Shown here one piece after another: positions 1 through 7,734 of a stretch of DNA of 64,000 bases. A model generated the notes under the pieces. It saw only the letters and a program-made list of their open reading frames with translations. It had not been told where the DNA came from and made no database searches. The DNA lies in assembly GCA_015200345.1 (NCBI GenBank), contig CP054187.1, forward strand, positions 3,084,470 to 3,148,469, given 5' to 3'. The stretch's first letter is position 1. Every line of letters begins with the position of its first letter. This DNA comes from Planctomycetia bacterium (GTDB lineage: Bacteria; Planctomycetota; Phycisphaerae; UBA1845; UTPLA1). The position numbers and the translations under genes were made by a program.

Positions 1-693
1 GACGTCGATCCGATTGTCCAGCTGATCCCACTGCACCTTCAGTCCGCGAACCTTCTCGATGCGCGCGTCGGCGCTGTCCACCACGATGTCGCCTTCGGAC
101 ACCAGCTCGGCATCGTCCAGATCGAAGCGCGCCTCGCCCAGGCTGACGTGAATCAACTCGTCCGGGTGCGCGTCGCGCTCGGCTTTGTCCGGATTGGCCT
201 CACGCCAGGCGGCCGTTGTCCGATCCACGACGACCTTCACGTTGCCGCGCAGCCAGCCGCGCTTCGGTTCGATGCGGTCCTTGCTTTTGCGCGCGAGGGT
301 GACCTCCGCCTCGTCGCTGCTGATGTAGGTGATCTCGCCCTTGCTGGTGAAGATCTGCACGAGCAGTTTCTCGACGTGGAAGACCTGGTCGGCCGTCGGT
401 TCCCATTTCACGGCTTCGAACTGGTACTTCAACCGGCCCGTCACGTCGTCGTACACGCGCACGACCGTCTGATCGCCGGGGCTGAAGGCGAGCTGGTTTT
501 CGCTGAATTGCTCGGTCGCCTGGGTCGTGACCGGCTGGGAGACGAACTTGCGGACGACTTCGTCGGTGTTCTGCGAGCGCGTCTGCGTCACGCGCCGATC
601 GCCCATTGAGAACACAAAATACGAAGCCAGTCCCAGCAGGAACGTCGCCGCCGCGAGGATGATCTTTTTCCGTTTCGTGGAGTCCAATGGCAT
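1..693 (-). CDS. LptC-like LPS export periplasmic protein (3' end beyond window)
   Basis: The reverse strand is open from an ATG at 693 to the window edge, giving 231 residues with no stop. The protein begins with a short charged stretch (KRKK), one hydrophobic segment at about residues 10-28 (a membrane anchor or signal peptide), and then a polar, beta-rich periplasmic-looking part. That layout, together with the KdsC-type phosphatase gene directly upstream, fits LptC, the bitopic protein that passes lipopolysaccharide from the LptBFG transporter to LptA. Family members are weakly conserved, so the call rests mostly on architecture and neighbours. It follows kdsC by 43 nt and is probably cotranscribed with it. 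An LptA/OstA-like beta-jellyroll protein is the main alternative. Confidence 0.6.
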   Translation of the reverse strand, partial: MPLDSTKRKKIILAAATFLLGLASYFVFSMGDRRVTQTRSQNTDEVVRKFVSQPVTTQATEQFSENQLAFSPGDQTVVRVYDDVTGRLKYQFEAVKWEPTADQVFHVEKLLVQIFTSKGEITYISSDEAEVTLARKSKDRIEPKRGWLRGNVKVVVDRTTAAWREANPDKAERDAHPDELIHVSLGEARFDLDDAELVSEGDIVVDSADARIEKVRGLKVQWDQLDNRIDV

Positions 694-736
694 CGTCAGT
701 CCATTTAGCTGGTTCGACCGGCGGTCGCGACCGTGC

Positions 737-1234
737 CTACCGGTCGCCGCTCGCCCGGAGTCCGTTCCGATTCAATCGCATCAGCCGTTCCACTGCTTCA
801 AGCACGGCGCCGTCTCCGCCGGCGCGCCGCGTCACAAATCGCGCAAGCCGCTTCACCGCCGGCACCGCGTTCGCCACGGCGATCGGCACGGCGCAGCGCC
901 GCATCATCGGAATATCCAGTAAATCGTCTCCGACAACGGCCGTTGCGTCCGGCGATGCGCCCAACACCTTGCACGCTTCCAGAAACGGCTCCACCTTGTC
1001 GGCCACGCCCTGACGTACAAATGACACGCCCAGATCCGCCGCGCGCCGCGAGACCGCGGTCGAGCTGCGACCGCTGATGATGGCGGCGTGGTAACCGGCC
1101 TCGCGCCAGCGACGGATCGCGCTCCCGTCCAAAACGTAAAAGCGCTTGATCTCCTCGCCGCCCGGGCCGTACATCAGGTCACCGGGCGTCAGGACGCCGT
1201 CCACATCCAGTACCAGCAGGCGTATCTCGCTCAC
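737..1234 (-). CDS. kdsC: KdsC-type 3-deoxy-D-manno-octulosonate 8-phosphate phosphatase
   Basis: A HAD-superfamily phosphatase of 165 residues, the usual KdsC size. All four HAD motifs are visible: the nucleophile pair D10/D12 in DVDGVLT, S54 in IISGR, K80 in ADK, and the metal-binding GDD at 102-104 with D107. KdsC removes phosphate from KDO-8-phosphate in the cytoplasm, giving the KDO sugar of lipopolysaccharide inner core. The reading frame extends upstream into the preceding gene; the GTG at 1234 is chosen because homologous proteins begin just before the first catalytic Asp and because it lies 11 nt after the upstream stop. No clear Shine-Dalgarno is seen. The lptC-like gene follows on the same strand. 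Confidence 0.82.
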   Translation of the reverse strand: MSEIRLLVLDVDGVLTPGDLMYGPGGEEIKRFYVLDGSAIRRWREAGYHAAIISGRSSTAVSRRAADLGVSFVRQGVADKVEPFLEACKVLGASPDATAVVGDDLLDIPMMRRCAVPIAVANAVPAVKRLARFVTRRAGGDGAVLEAVERLMRLNRNGLRASGDR

Positions 1235-1245
1235 GAGAAGGAATC

Positions 1246-2400
1246 TTAGCCCAGCGCCTGATAAAGGTCTGCCTTCAAATCTTCCACCGATTCCAGGCCG
1301 ATGCTCAAACGGATCAGCCACGTCGGTCGGCCGCTTTGCGGATCGGGCACTTCGATCGGGATCGCGAGGCTCTCGTAGCCGCCCCAACTGACGCCGATGC
1401 AGAACAGGCGAAGGCGATTAATCACTTCAAACGTCCGCTCGCGGGTCGCTTCACGCAGGCGGAAGCTCATCATGCCGCTGTGGCCGCGCATCTGCCTCTT
1501 CGCCAGGGCGACCTGCGGGTGCGCTTCCAGACCGCTGTAATTCACCGCCGCCACCCGTCCGTCGGTCTCCAGCAACCGGGCGATTTCGCGGGCGCTGCGC
1601 TGATGCCGCTCCATGCGAAGCGCCAGCGTGCGCAGCCCGCGCAGCAGCAGCCAGCTCGCGAACGGATCGCACATGCCCCCCAGCAGCTCTCCCTCCTGTT
1701 TCGCCAGGTTGTCGATATACGCCCGCGATCCGACGACCAGCCCCGCGACCACGTCGCTGTGCCCGCCGATGTACTTCGTCGCCGAGTGCAGCACGATGTC
1801 CACCCCGAGCGCGAGCGGGTTCTGGAAGTATGGCGTGGCCGTTGAATTATCGCAAATTGTCGCAATGTTGCGCGATCGCGCCAGCGTCGCCACGGTCGCC
1901 AGGTCCTGCAACGCGAAGACGAGGCTCGATGGCGACTCCAGGTAGATCAATCGCGTGTTCGGACGAAGCGCGGTCTCGAAGTGCTCCACCTCCGTGCCGC
2001 GCACAAACGTCGTCTCGATCCCCAGCCGAGGCAGGTACTGCGACAGAAACTGCCGCGTCGGCCCGTACACGGATTCAATCGTGACGACGTGATCGCCGCG
2101 CTTGACGCAGGACAGAATCGCCGCCGACACCGCCGCCATGCCCGAGCCGAATGCGCGACAGGCCTCGCCGCGCTCAAGCTGGGCGACTTTTTTCTCAAGC
2201 AGCGTTGTCGTCGGATTCGAAACGCGCGAGTAGTCGAAGCGCGCGGAATCCTCGCGCCGTGCCACGAAACTCTCGGCATCCGGGTAAGTGAACGTCGAAC
2301 ACTGGTAAAGCGGCGGCGCGGCCGCGCCGTGGTTGATCTGCCGTTCTTCGGCGAAATGCACGCAGATGGTTTCAAAACCCGGCTCGCGGCTGGTTGTCAC
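1246..2400 (-). CDS. PLP-dependent transsulfuration enzyme (cystathionine gamma-synthase / O-acylhomoserine sulfhydrylase family)
   Basis: A 384-residue fold-type I PLP enzyme of the Cys/Met metabolism family. The PLP-binding lysine is K209 in SATKYIGGHSD, D184 (ICDNS) would hold the pyridine nitrogen, and YSRVSNPT near residues 57-64 is the conserved phosphate-binding stretch from the partner subunit. Members are cytoplasmic tetramers that either make or break cystathionine or incorporate sulfide into an activated homoserine. The sequence alone does not separate cystathionine gamma-synthase, gamma-lyase and O-acetylhomoserine sulfhydrylase. It is the first gene of a minus-strand cluster with kdsC and lptC-like genes; the functional link is not obvious. 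The gene opposite codes for an amidotransferase. Confidence 0.85.
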   Translation of the reverse strand: MTTSREPGFETICVHFAEERQINHGAAAPPLYQCSTFTYPDAESFVARREDSARFDYSRVSNPTTTLLEKKVAQLERGEACRAFGSGMAAVSAAILSCVKRGDHVVTIESVYGPTRQFLSQYLPRLGIETTFVRGTEVEHFETALRPNTRLIYLESPSSLVFALQDLATVATLARSRNIATICDNSTATPYFQNPLALGVDIVLHSATKYIGGHSDVVAGLVVGSRAYIDNLAKQEGELLGGMCDPFASWLLLRGLRTLALRMERHQRSAREIARLLETDGRVAAVNYSGLEAHPQVALAKRQMRGHSGMMSFRLREATRERTFEVINRLRLFCIGVSWGGYESLAIPIEVPDPQSGRPTWLIRLSIGLESVEDLKADLYQALG

Positions 2401-2522
2401 GTGGGCAGGCTCCTGTCCGGCGTCTATTCTAACCGCGAGCGCTTTCGCTGATAATGCGCGGCGCGGCCGTTCGAAAGCGGCTTGATCGGCTCGGATTGCA
2501 TTGGCGAAACAGGCGGTTCGGC

Positions 2523-3119
2523 GTGATCGTCATCATTGATAACTACGACTCGTTTACGTACAACCTTGTGCATCGCTTCGGCGAGATCGGGCTGGAGCAT
2601 CCCGCGCTGCGCCACGAGATCGTCGTCCATCGGAATGACGCGATCACGGTCGATCAGATCGAAGCCCTGCGGCCGACGCACATCGTTATCTCGCCGGGGC
2701 CGTGTACGCCGAACGAGAGCGGCATCAGCAATGACGTCATCCGGCACTTTCACACGCGTGTGCCGATTCTCGGCGTCTGCCTCGGCCATCAGTGCATCGG
2801 GCATGTCTTCGGCGCGACCGTGACCCGCGCCGAACGCATTATGCACGGCAAAACCAGCGACGTCTTTCACGATGGCCGGACGCTGTACGCGGGCCTGCCC
2901 AACCCTTTCACCGCGACGCGCTACCACTCGCTGGCCATCGTGCACAGTACGCTTCCGGATGATTTCGAGGTCTCGGCTTGGACGGAGCAGAACGAGTGCA
3001 TGGGGGTGCGGCACAAGGTTCACCCGCTGGAAGGCGTGCAGTTCCATCCCGAGAGCTTCCTGACCCCCTGCGGCACCCAACTGCTGGCCAACTTCCTTCG
3101 CAGAACCCCGGGCGGCTGA
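2523..3119 (+). CDS. trpG: Anthranilate / para-aminobenzoate synthase glutamine amidotransferase component (TrpG/PabA)
   Basis: A class I glutamine amidotransferase of 198 residues. The catalytic triad is complete: C86 in GVCLGHQ, and H175 and E177 in HPES. The N-terminal IIDNYDSFTYN and the oxyanion SPGPCTP stretch are characteristic of TrpG/PabA, which supplies ammonia to chorismate-using TrpE or PabB. The frame stays open upstream to 2454, but the GTG at 2523 places the start one residue before the conserved IVIIDNYDSF, so it is preferred. No trpE/pabB partner is in the window, so which of the two pathways it serves is undecided; one protein often serves both. It is divergent from the PLP enzyme and stands alone. 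Confidence 0.85.
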   Translation: MIVIIDNYDSFTYNLVHRFGEIGLEHPALRHEIVVHRNDAITVDQIEALRPTHIVISPGPCTPNESGISNDVIRHFHTRVPILGVCLGHQCIGHVFGATVTRAERIMHGKTSDVFHDGRTLYAGLPNPFTATRYHSLAIVHSTLPDDFEVSAWTEQNECMGVRHKVHPLEGVQFHPESFLTPCGTQLLANFLRRTPGG

Positions 3120-3339
3120 AGAATCGGTGATGGCAAGCCGAATGGACTTCCCGGACCTGTTTCGCCTGCAATCCGACTTGGTTAGCATGGGTATACGTCT
3201 ATGGTCCTGTTGCCGGAAGTGCGGTAACTAGTTGAGAGTGCAGCGGGAACCGCCTGTTTTTGCGTTGTTTTGCCGTAATTCTTGTTGACTGCTAGGCTTA
3301 GATGCCGATAGGGCCAACTGGCAGCCCCGTTTTTCGCTT

Positions 3340-4533
3340 ATGCCAAGCTTCACCTACACCGCCCGCACCGTGGAAGGCAAGACCGTGACCGGCATCGTCA
3401 CGGCCGACAGCCAGCAGCATGTGCTGCGCACGCTGGATGAGCAGGCGCTGTTTCCGGTGGAGGTGCGAGAGGGGGGCAAGGCAACGCGTGCCGGTGGATC
3501 GAAGAAGAAAGTATCACCGAGCCGGACGGCGGTGGTGTATTCGCAGTTCGCCGACCTGCTCCGCGCGGGCGTGCCGGCGTTGCGGTCGCTGGATGTGCTG
3601 TACCGCCTGCAATCGAACCCGGTGCTGAAGGAAGTGCTGAAGGAGGTGCGCGAGGATCTGTCGAGCGGGCAGACCCTCGCCGACGCGATGGAGAAGCACC
3701 CCAACGCCTTTAATCCGCTGCATGTGTCGATGATCCGCGCGGGCGAGAAGGGCGGGTTTCTTGAAGAAGTGCTCGGCCGCATCGCGATTTTTGTCGAGCG
3801 GCAGAACGAGCTGCGCAACAAGGTCATCGGTTCGATGGCGTACCCGGTGATTCTGATGACGGTCGGTACGGGCGTGGTCGTGTTTCTGTTGTTGGTGGTC
3901 GTGCCGAAGATTCGCAGTTTTCTGCGGGGTGATTTGCCGCTGTTGACGCAACTGGTCTTCGAAATGTGCGATCTCCTGCGCGATTACGGCCTGTGGATTG
4001 GCATCGCCGGAGCGGTCACGCTCGTCGGCCTGGTCGGGCTGTTCCGCAGCGAGAGCGGTCGCGCGTTTCTCGATCGCGCGCAGTTGAAAGTGCCCAAGCT
4101 CGGCAAGTTGCTCGTGCTGGTGGCCGTGTGCCGGTTCTGCCGCATTCTGGGCACGCTGCTGACGAACGGCGTACCGATTCTGCAATCGTTGAAGATCGCA
4201 CGGGATTCGGCCGGCAACCGCCTGTTGATGGCGACGATCGACGACGCGATCGAAGCGGTGCGCAAGGGGGCGTCGCTGGCGGCGCCGCTGGGTAAGAGCG
4301 GTTTTTTCCCGCTGGACATCGTGGACATCATTGCCGTTGGGGAGGAGAGCAACAACCTCGACAACGTGCTGATTACGGTGGCGGATTCGTACGAAGCGCG
4401 GACCGGCCGGGAGATTGATCTCGCCGTGCGGCTGCTCGAACCGGTGATGTTGATTATCATGGCGGTGGTGGTTGGCTTGATCGCGGCGGCGCTGTTGCTG
4501 CCGATTCTGAATATGAGCTCGGCGGCGGGTTAA
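3340..4533 (+). CDS. gspF: Type II secretion system inner-membrane platform protein GspF/PilC
   Basis: A 397-residue member of the GspF/PilC family at its usual length. The N-terminal part opens with PSFTYTARTVEGK, the typical GspF start. Two helical cytoplasmic domains (about 70-195 and 270-395) repeat the family pattern, and three hydrophobic segments are visible near residues 165-190, 215-235 and 370-392. GspF anchors the assembly ATPase to the pseudopilus-building machine in the inner membrane. It is followed by gspG and a gspH-like gene in the same direction, an operon-like arrangement, but no gspE ATPase or gspD secretin gene is present nearby. No Shine-Dalgarno precedes the ATG. Confidence 0.88.
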   Translation: MPSFTYTARTVEGKTVTGIVTADSQQHVLRTLDEQALFPVEVREGGKATRAGGSKKKVSPSRTAVVYSQFADLLRAGVPALRSLDVLYRLQSNPVLKEVLKEVREDLSSGQTLADAMEKHPNAFNPLHVSMIRAGEKGGFLEEVLGRIAIFVERQNELRNKVIGSMAYPVILMTVGTGVVVFLLLVVVPKIRSFLRGDLPLLTQLVFEMCDLLRDYGLWIGIAGAVTLVGLVGLFRSESGRAFLDRAQLKVPKLGKLLVLVAVCRFCRILGTLLTNGVPILQSLKIARDSAGNRLLMATIDDAIEAVRKGASLAAPLGKSGFFPLDIVDIIAVGEESNNLDNVLITVADSYEARTGREIDLAVRLLEPVMLIIMAVVVGLIAAALLLPILNMSSAAG

Positions 4534-4604
4534 GGCCCGGTCGGCGCGAGGAAGTGAAAAAGGGTCCGTGCTGCGGGCCGGACAAACCGTGAGGAGATGG
4601 TGAC

Positions 4605-5054
4605 ATGTGTAAGACATTGAAGAAGAACAATCGGCGGCGCGGTTTTACGCTGCTGGAAATCCTGCTGGTGGTCGGCCTGCTGGCCCTGCTTGCGGCGATT
4701 GCGATTCCGAACTTCATCGGCGCGGGCGAGAAGGCCAAGCAGAAGATGGTGCTCGGCGTCATCGGGCCGAACGGTACGCTGATGCGCGCCATCACGCAGT
4801 TCAAGTTTGATACGGGCCAGTTCCCCGAGAGCCTGAAGGATTTGATCGAAAAGCCCAGCGATGACGACATCGCCAAGAAGTGGACCGGGCCGTACATCCT
4901 CGACAAGTCCGGTCTGAAGGATCCGTGGGACCGCGAATACAAGTACAATCGGGAAGGCCAGCACAACGAAAACGGCGTCGATCTGTGGAGCGTCGGCCCT
5001 GACGGCAACGACGGCAGCGACGATGACATCGTGAACTGGGAAACCGACAAGTAA
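4605..5054 (+). CDS. gspG: Type II secretion major pseudopilin GspG
   Basis: A 149-residue pseudopilin. The class III signal is a short basic leader followed by G-FTLLEILLVV with Glu at mature position 5, where prepilin peptidase cuts and methylates. The C-terminal region has the GspG hallmark WGRxY-like core (DPWDREYKYN) and the calcium-binding loop ending in GPDGNDGSDDDIVNW. This protein polymerises into the periplasmic pseudopilus that pushes folded substrates through the secretin. A GAGGAG Shine-Dalgarno stands upstream of the ATG. The gene lies between gspF and the gspH-like gene, only 14 nt before the latter, so translation of the two is probably linked. Confidence 0.93.
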   Translation: MCKTLKKNNRRRGFTLLEILLVVGLLALLAAIAIPNFIGAGEKAKQKMVLGVIGPNGTLMRAITQFKFDTGQFPESLKDLIEKPSDDDIAKKWTGPYILDKSGLKDPWDREYKYNREGQHNENGVDLWSVGPDGNDGSDDDIVNWETDK

Positions 5055-5068
5055 GCTGGAACAGCGAA

Positions 5069-6280
5069 TTGCGAAGCGCGAAGAGCGAAAACGCAGGACA
5101 CGTCTGCGGCGCGGCGAGCAGCAATCGCCGCGGGCGGGGCCGCCGCGCGTTCACGCTGATCGAACTGGTCGTCGTGCTGACGCTGATCGTCGCGCTCTCG
5201 CTGCTGGCGATGCCGGCGATTGAGAACATCATGATCGGTTCGAACCTGCCCGAGTCGGCCGGTCGCGTGCGGTCGCTCCTGGCCATGGCGCGCAGCGGCG
5301 CGGTGAGCGAGGCCCGGCGCGTGCGCGTGCGGTTTCTCCCGAATCAGCAGCAGCCGATTGTCGAGATCGAACGCGATCCGATCTTCCAGCCCGGTCTCTA
5401 TGAGCAGATCACGGCCGCCTGGACCCAGGAGCCGATTTTGCTGGGCGATGTGCAGGTGCATTCCGTCGCGCTGGGCCGGCCGGAGTTCCTCAAGCCCGTT
5501 TCGGACGACGTGGACCCGCGGAGCGATGCGAGTGACACCGCCACCGACGGTGCGACGCAGGCCGATGTGGCGAACGTGCAGGAAACAGGCGAGACGCTCT
5601 CGCTTCGCACAGCGGTTGAAGAGGAAGAGGTTGACATCAATCGCCCGTCGATCATCTTCGAGCCGGATGGTTCGACCGATTGGGCGATGATCACGGTGTC
5701 ACAGGTCATGCCCGGCGAGGAGGTTCCCGACGGCGCGGATCAGCGATGGATCATCGTCGACGGACGCACGGGCATGATAACCGTTCGCACGGCGCTGTCG
5801 GCCGAGGAGTTGGCGGATCCCACTTTGTACGTTCAGCGCGAAAAGCTGGCGCTGCCGGATCTGGCGGAATTGACGGACAACCCGTTGAGCTTCGCCGGGC
5901 CGGGGTTGGGGATGCCGACCGACGAGACCGGCGCGACGGACGGCGCGGACCTGTTTGGCACGGGCGCCGGCGGGCTGGCCGGTGGATCGAGCGCCACCGG
6001 GTTTGGTTCGTCGAGCGGTGAAAGCAAGACAAAGGAGCCGCGGGCGGATTCTCGCGGGGGAGATCGTCCGGCGCGCGGCGCCCGACCGGGGTCCGACGGC
6101 CAAGTGGGCGATCTGCGTCCGTCGCGTCAGGAACGTCGCGGTGGAAACGCGACGAAGAACACGGGCAACACCGGCGATTCGCAGCAGCAACTCGACGAAA
6201 AGCTATCCAATAGCAATCTGACCGACGAAGAAAAAAAGAACATCCGTGACACGCTCGGCGGCGGCCGGCGCGGGCGATGA
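5069..6280 (+). CDS. GspH/FimT-like minor pseudopilin with a long C-terminal extension
   Basis: A 403-residue protein starting at a TTG 14 nt after the gspG stop. The prepilin motif RRAFTLIELVVVLTLIVAL lies at about residues 25-43 and is followed by a GspH-type segment (SGAVSEARRVRVRFL). GspH proteins are normally about 150-200 residues. Here the domain is interrupted by an acidic insert (about 150-200) and continues into a Gly/Ser/Arg/Asn/Gln-rich low-complexity tail from about residue 285 to the end. It would be a minor pseudopilin at or near the pseudopilus tip. The function of the extension is unknown. The start codon is the weakest point of the model; an upstream GGAAC may act as the ribosome site. 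Confidence 0.75.
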   Translation: MRSAKSENAGHVCGAASSNRRGRGRRAFTLIELVVVLTLIVALSLLAMPAIENIMIGSNLPESAGRVRSLLAMARSGAVSEARRVRVRFLPNQQQPIVEIERDPIFQPGLYEQITAAWTQEPILLGDVQVHSVALGRPEFLKPVSDDVDPRSDASDTATDGATQADVANVQETGETLSLRTAVEEEEVDINRPSIIFEPDGSTDWAMITVSQVMPGEEVPDGADQRWIIVDGRTGMITVRTALSAEELADPTLYVQREKLALPDLAELTDNPLSFAGPGLGMPTDETGATDGADLFGTGAGGLAGGSSATGFGSSSGESKTKEPRADSRGGDRPARGARPGSDGQVGDLRPSRQERRGGNATKNTGNTGDSQQQLDEKLSNSNLTDEEKKNIRDTLGGGRRGR

Positions 6281-6453
6281 CACGGGGTGGGCGCCGCCTA
6301 CCCTTTCTTTCCCCGGTTTCCACGGGCGGATCGGGCAACCGGCCCGGACGGCCCTTTTCGCCGCGTCTTTTCTGATTCCTTAAAGAACACATCACCAGAA
6401 CTTAACACCCGCGAAATGCGCCATTAACGGCCGGGGGGTAGTCTGCGCTGCGA

Positions 6454-7557
6454 GTGATGGGGGCGCAACAGCAAGTTTGCGCAGCACAGAGAGTGATGCA
6501 CATCATGAACGCCAAGAGAAACATGAACAAGACGAAACAAAAAGACACGCGGCTTGTAGCAATGAAGGAGGCGATGCGGTCGCGCGGGTTCACCTTGATT
6601 GAGCTATTGGTCTCCATCGCGATCATCGCGCTGCTCATCTCGATCCTCGCTCCGGCGCTCGGCTCGGCACGCAAGAGCGGCCAGGCCGTCAAGTGCATGG
6701 CGAACCTTCACCACGTCGGTCAGGCCATGGCGGGTTATCTCACCGATAGCGGTGGGGTTTATCCTGTTGCCTATGTGTATCCCTACGATTCGGCCGGCAA
6801 TTACGACCTGATGTCGCAGGAAACCGTCAACGATCACCCGAACGGTTACGTTCACTGGTCGCATTTCCTCTACAGCAACGGGCAGGCGCCGAAAGAGGCG
6901 TTCATGTGCCCTTCGATGAAGAACGGCGGATCGCCGCGCACCAATCCGGGATCGTCCGATTGGGAGATCGGCCAGGTGGATCAGAACGGATCCGGCGGTC
7001 CGAACCCGCTGGAAGACAAGCAGTCGCCGCGGATCGCGTACGGCGGCAACGCGGGTATCTTCCCGCGCAACAAGTTCACCACCACGATGTCAAACGGGCC
7101 GCGCATCAATCGCTTCGTGAATGAGAAGGAGATCAACACGGGGCGGACGATTCTCGTCGCCGAGTTCAACGACAACTGGAAGGTGCTCGGCGTGGAGGAG
7201 GGCGGCGGTGTTCTCTCGAAGAGCCACCGCTCGATCAACCCCTTCTGGAGCGCGACGAGTGGCTCGGATGAATATGCGACCGATCCGCAGTTCTCGGCGT
7301 TTACCTATCGGCCTGATGCGAACTACGGCCTGCGCAAACAGAGCGACGCGGCCGTGGGCTGGATCGACCAGCCGGGCGTGAGCGAGGTCAACGCGGTCGG
7401 TCGGCACCACCCCGGCGGTGACAAGTGGGGCGGAACGGCGAATTTTCTGTACGCCGATGGCCATGCCGAACGGCGCACGGTTCTCTCGACGTTGAAGGGC
7501 GCGGAGTGGGGCAACAAGTATCACGCGATCACGGGAGACAACCGCGTCGCGAATTGA
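6454..7557 (+). CDS. Prepilin-like protein with H-X9-DG C-terminal domain
   Basis: The frame encodes up to 367 residues. A prepilin cleavage signal (SRGFTLIELLVSIAIIALL) is followed by a large extracytoplasmic domain and ends in the planctomycete H-X9-DG signature, RHHPGGDKWGGTANFLYADG, near residues 310-330. Such proteins are abundant in planctomycetes and are thought to be pseudopilin-like surface or secretion proteins. Several in-frame ATGs exist (6454, 6496, 6505, 6562, 6574). A GGAGG stands only 2 nt before the last, so the true start is uncertain and the mature protein is unaffected. It is about 170 nt downstream of the gspH-like gene and may be transcribed separately. Confidence 0.82.
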   Translation: MMGAQQQVCAAQRVMHIMNAKRNMNKTKQKDTRLVAMKEAMRSRGFTLIELLVSIAIIALLISILAPALGSARKSGQAVKCMANLHHVGQAMAGYLTDSGGVYPVAYVYPYDSAGNYDLMSQETVNDHPNGYVHWSHFLYSNGQAPKEAFMCPSMKNGGSPRTNPGSSDWEIGQVDQNGSGGPNPLEDKQSPRIAYGGNAGIFPRNKFTTTMSNGPRINRFVNEKEINTGRTILVAEFNDNWKVLGVEEGGGVLSKSHRSINPFWSATSGSDEYATDPQFSAFTYRPDANYGLRKQSDAAVGWIDQPGVSEVNAVGRHHPGGDKWGGTANFLYADGHAERRTVLSTLKGAEWGNKYHAITGDNRVAN

Positions 7558-7734
7558 CGCGCGAGAACGAAGCAAACGGTGGGGGGCCAATCGCGCGGGG
7601 TGGGCGCGGACGAAAAAGCTAAACGCACAGGCAACGTGCGAGCGGAAGCGCCATGGACCGCGCACGCGCACAGTCCCCGCGCTCAACAAAGTGGGATGGA
7701 CGAAACCAGGGAACCCGAACACGGGAGGACGATC

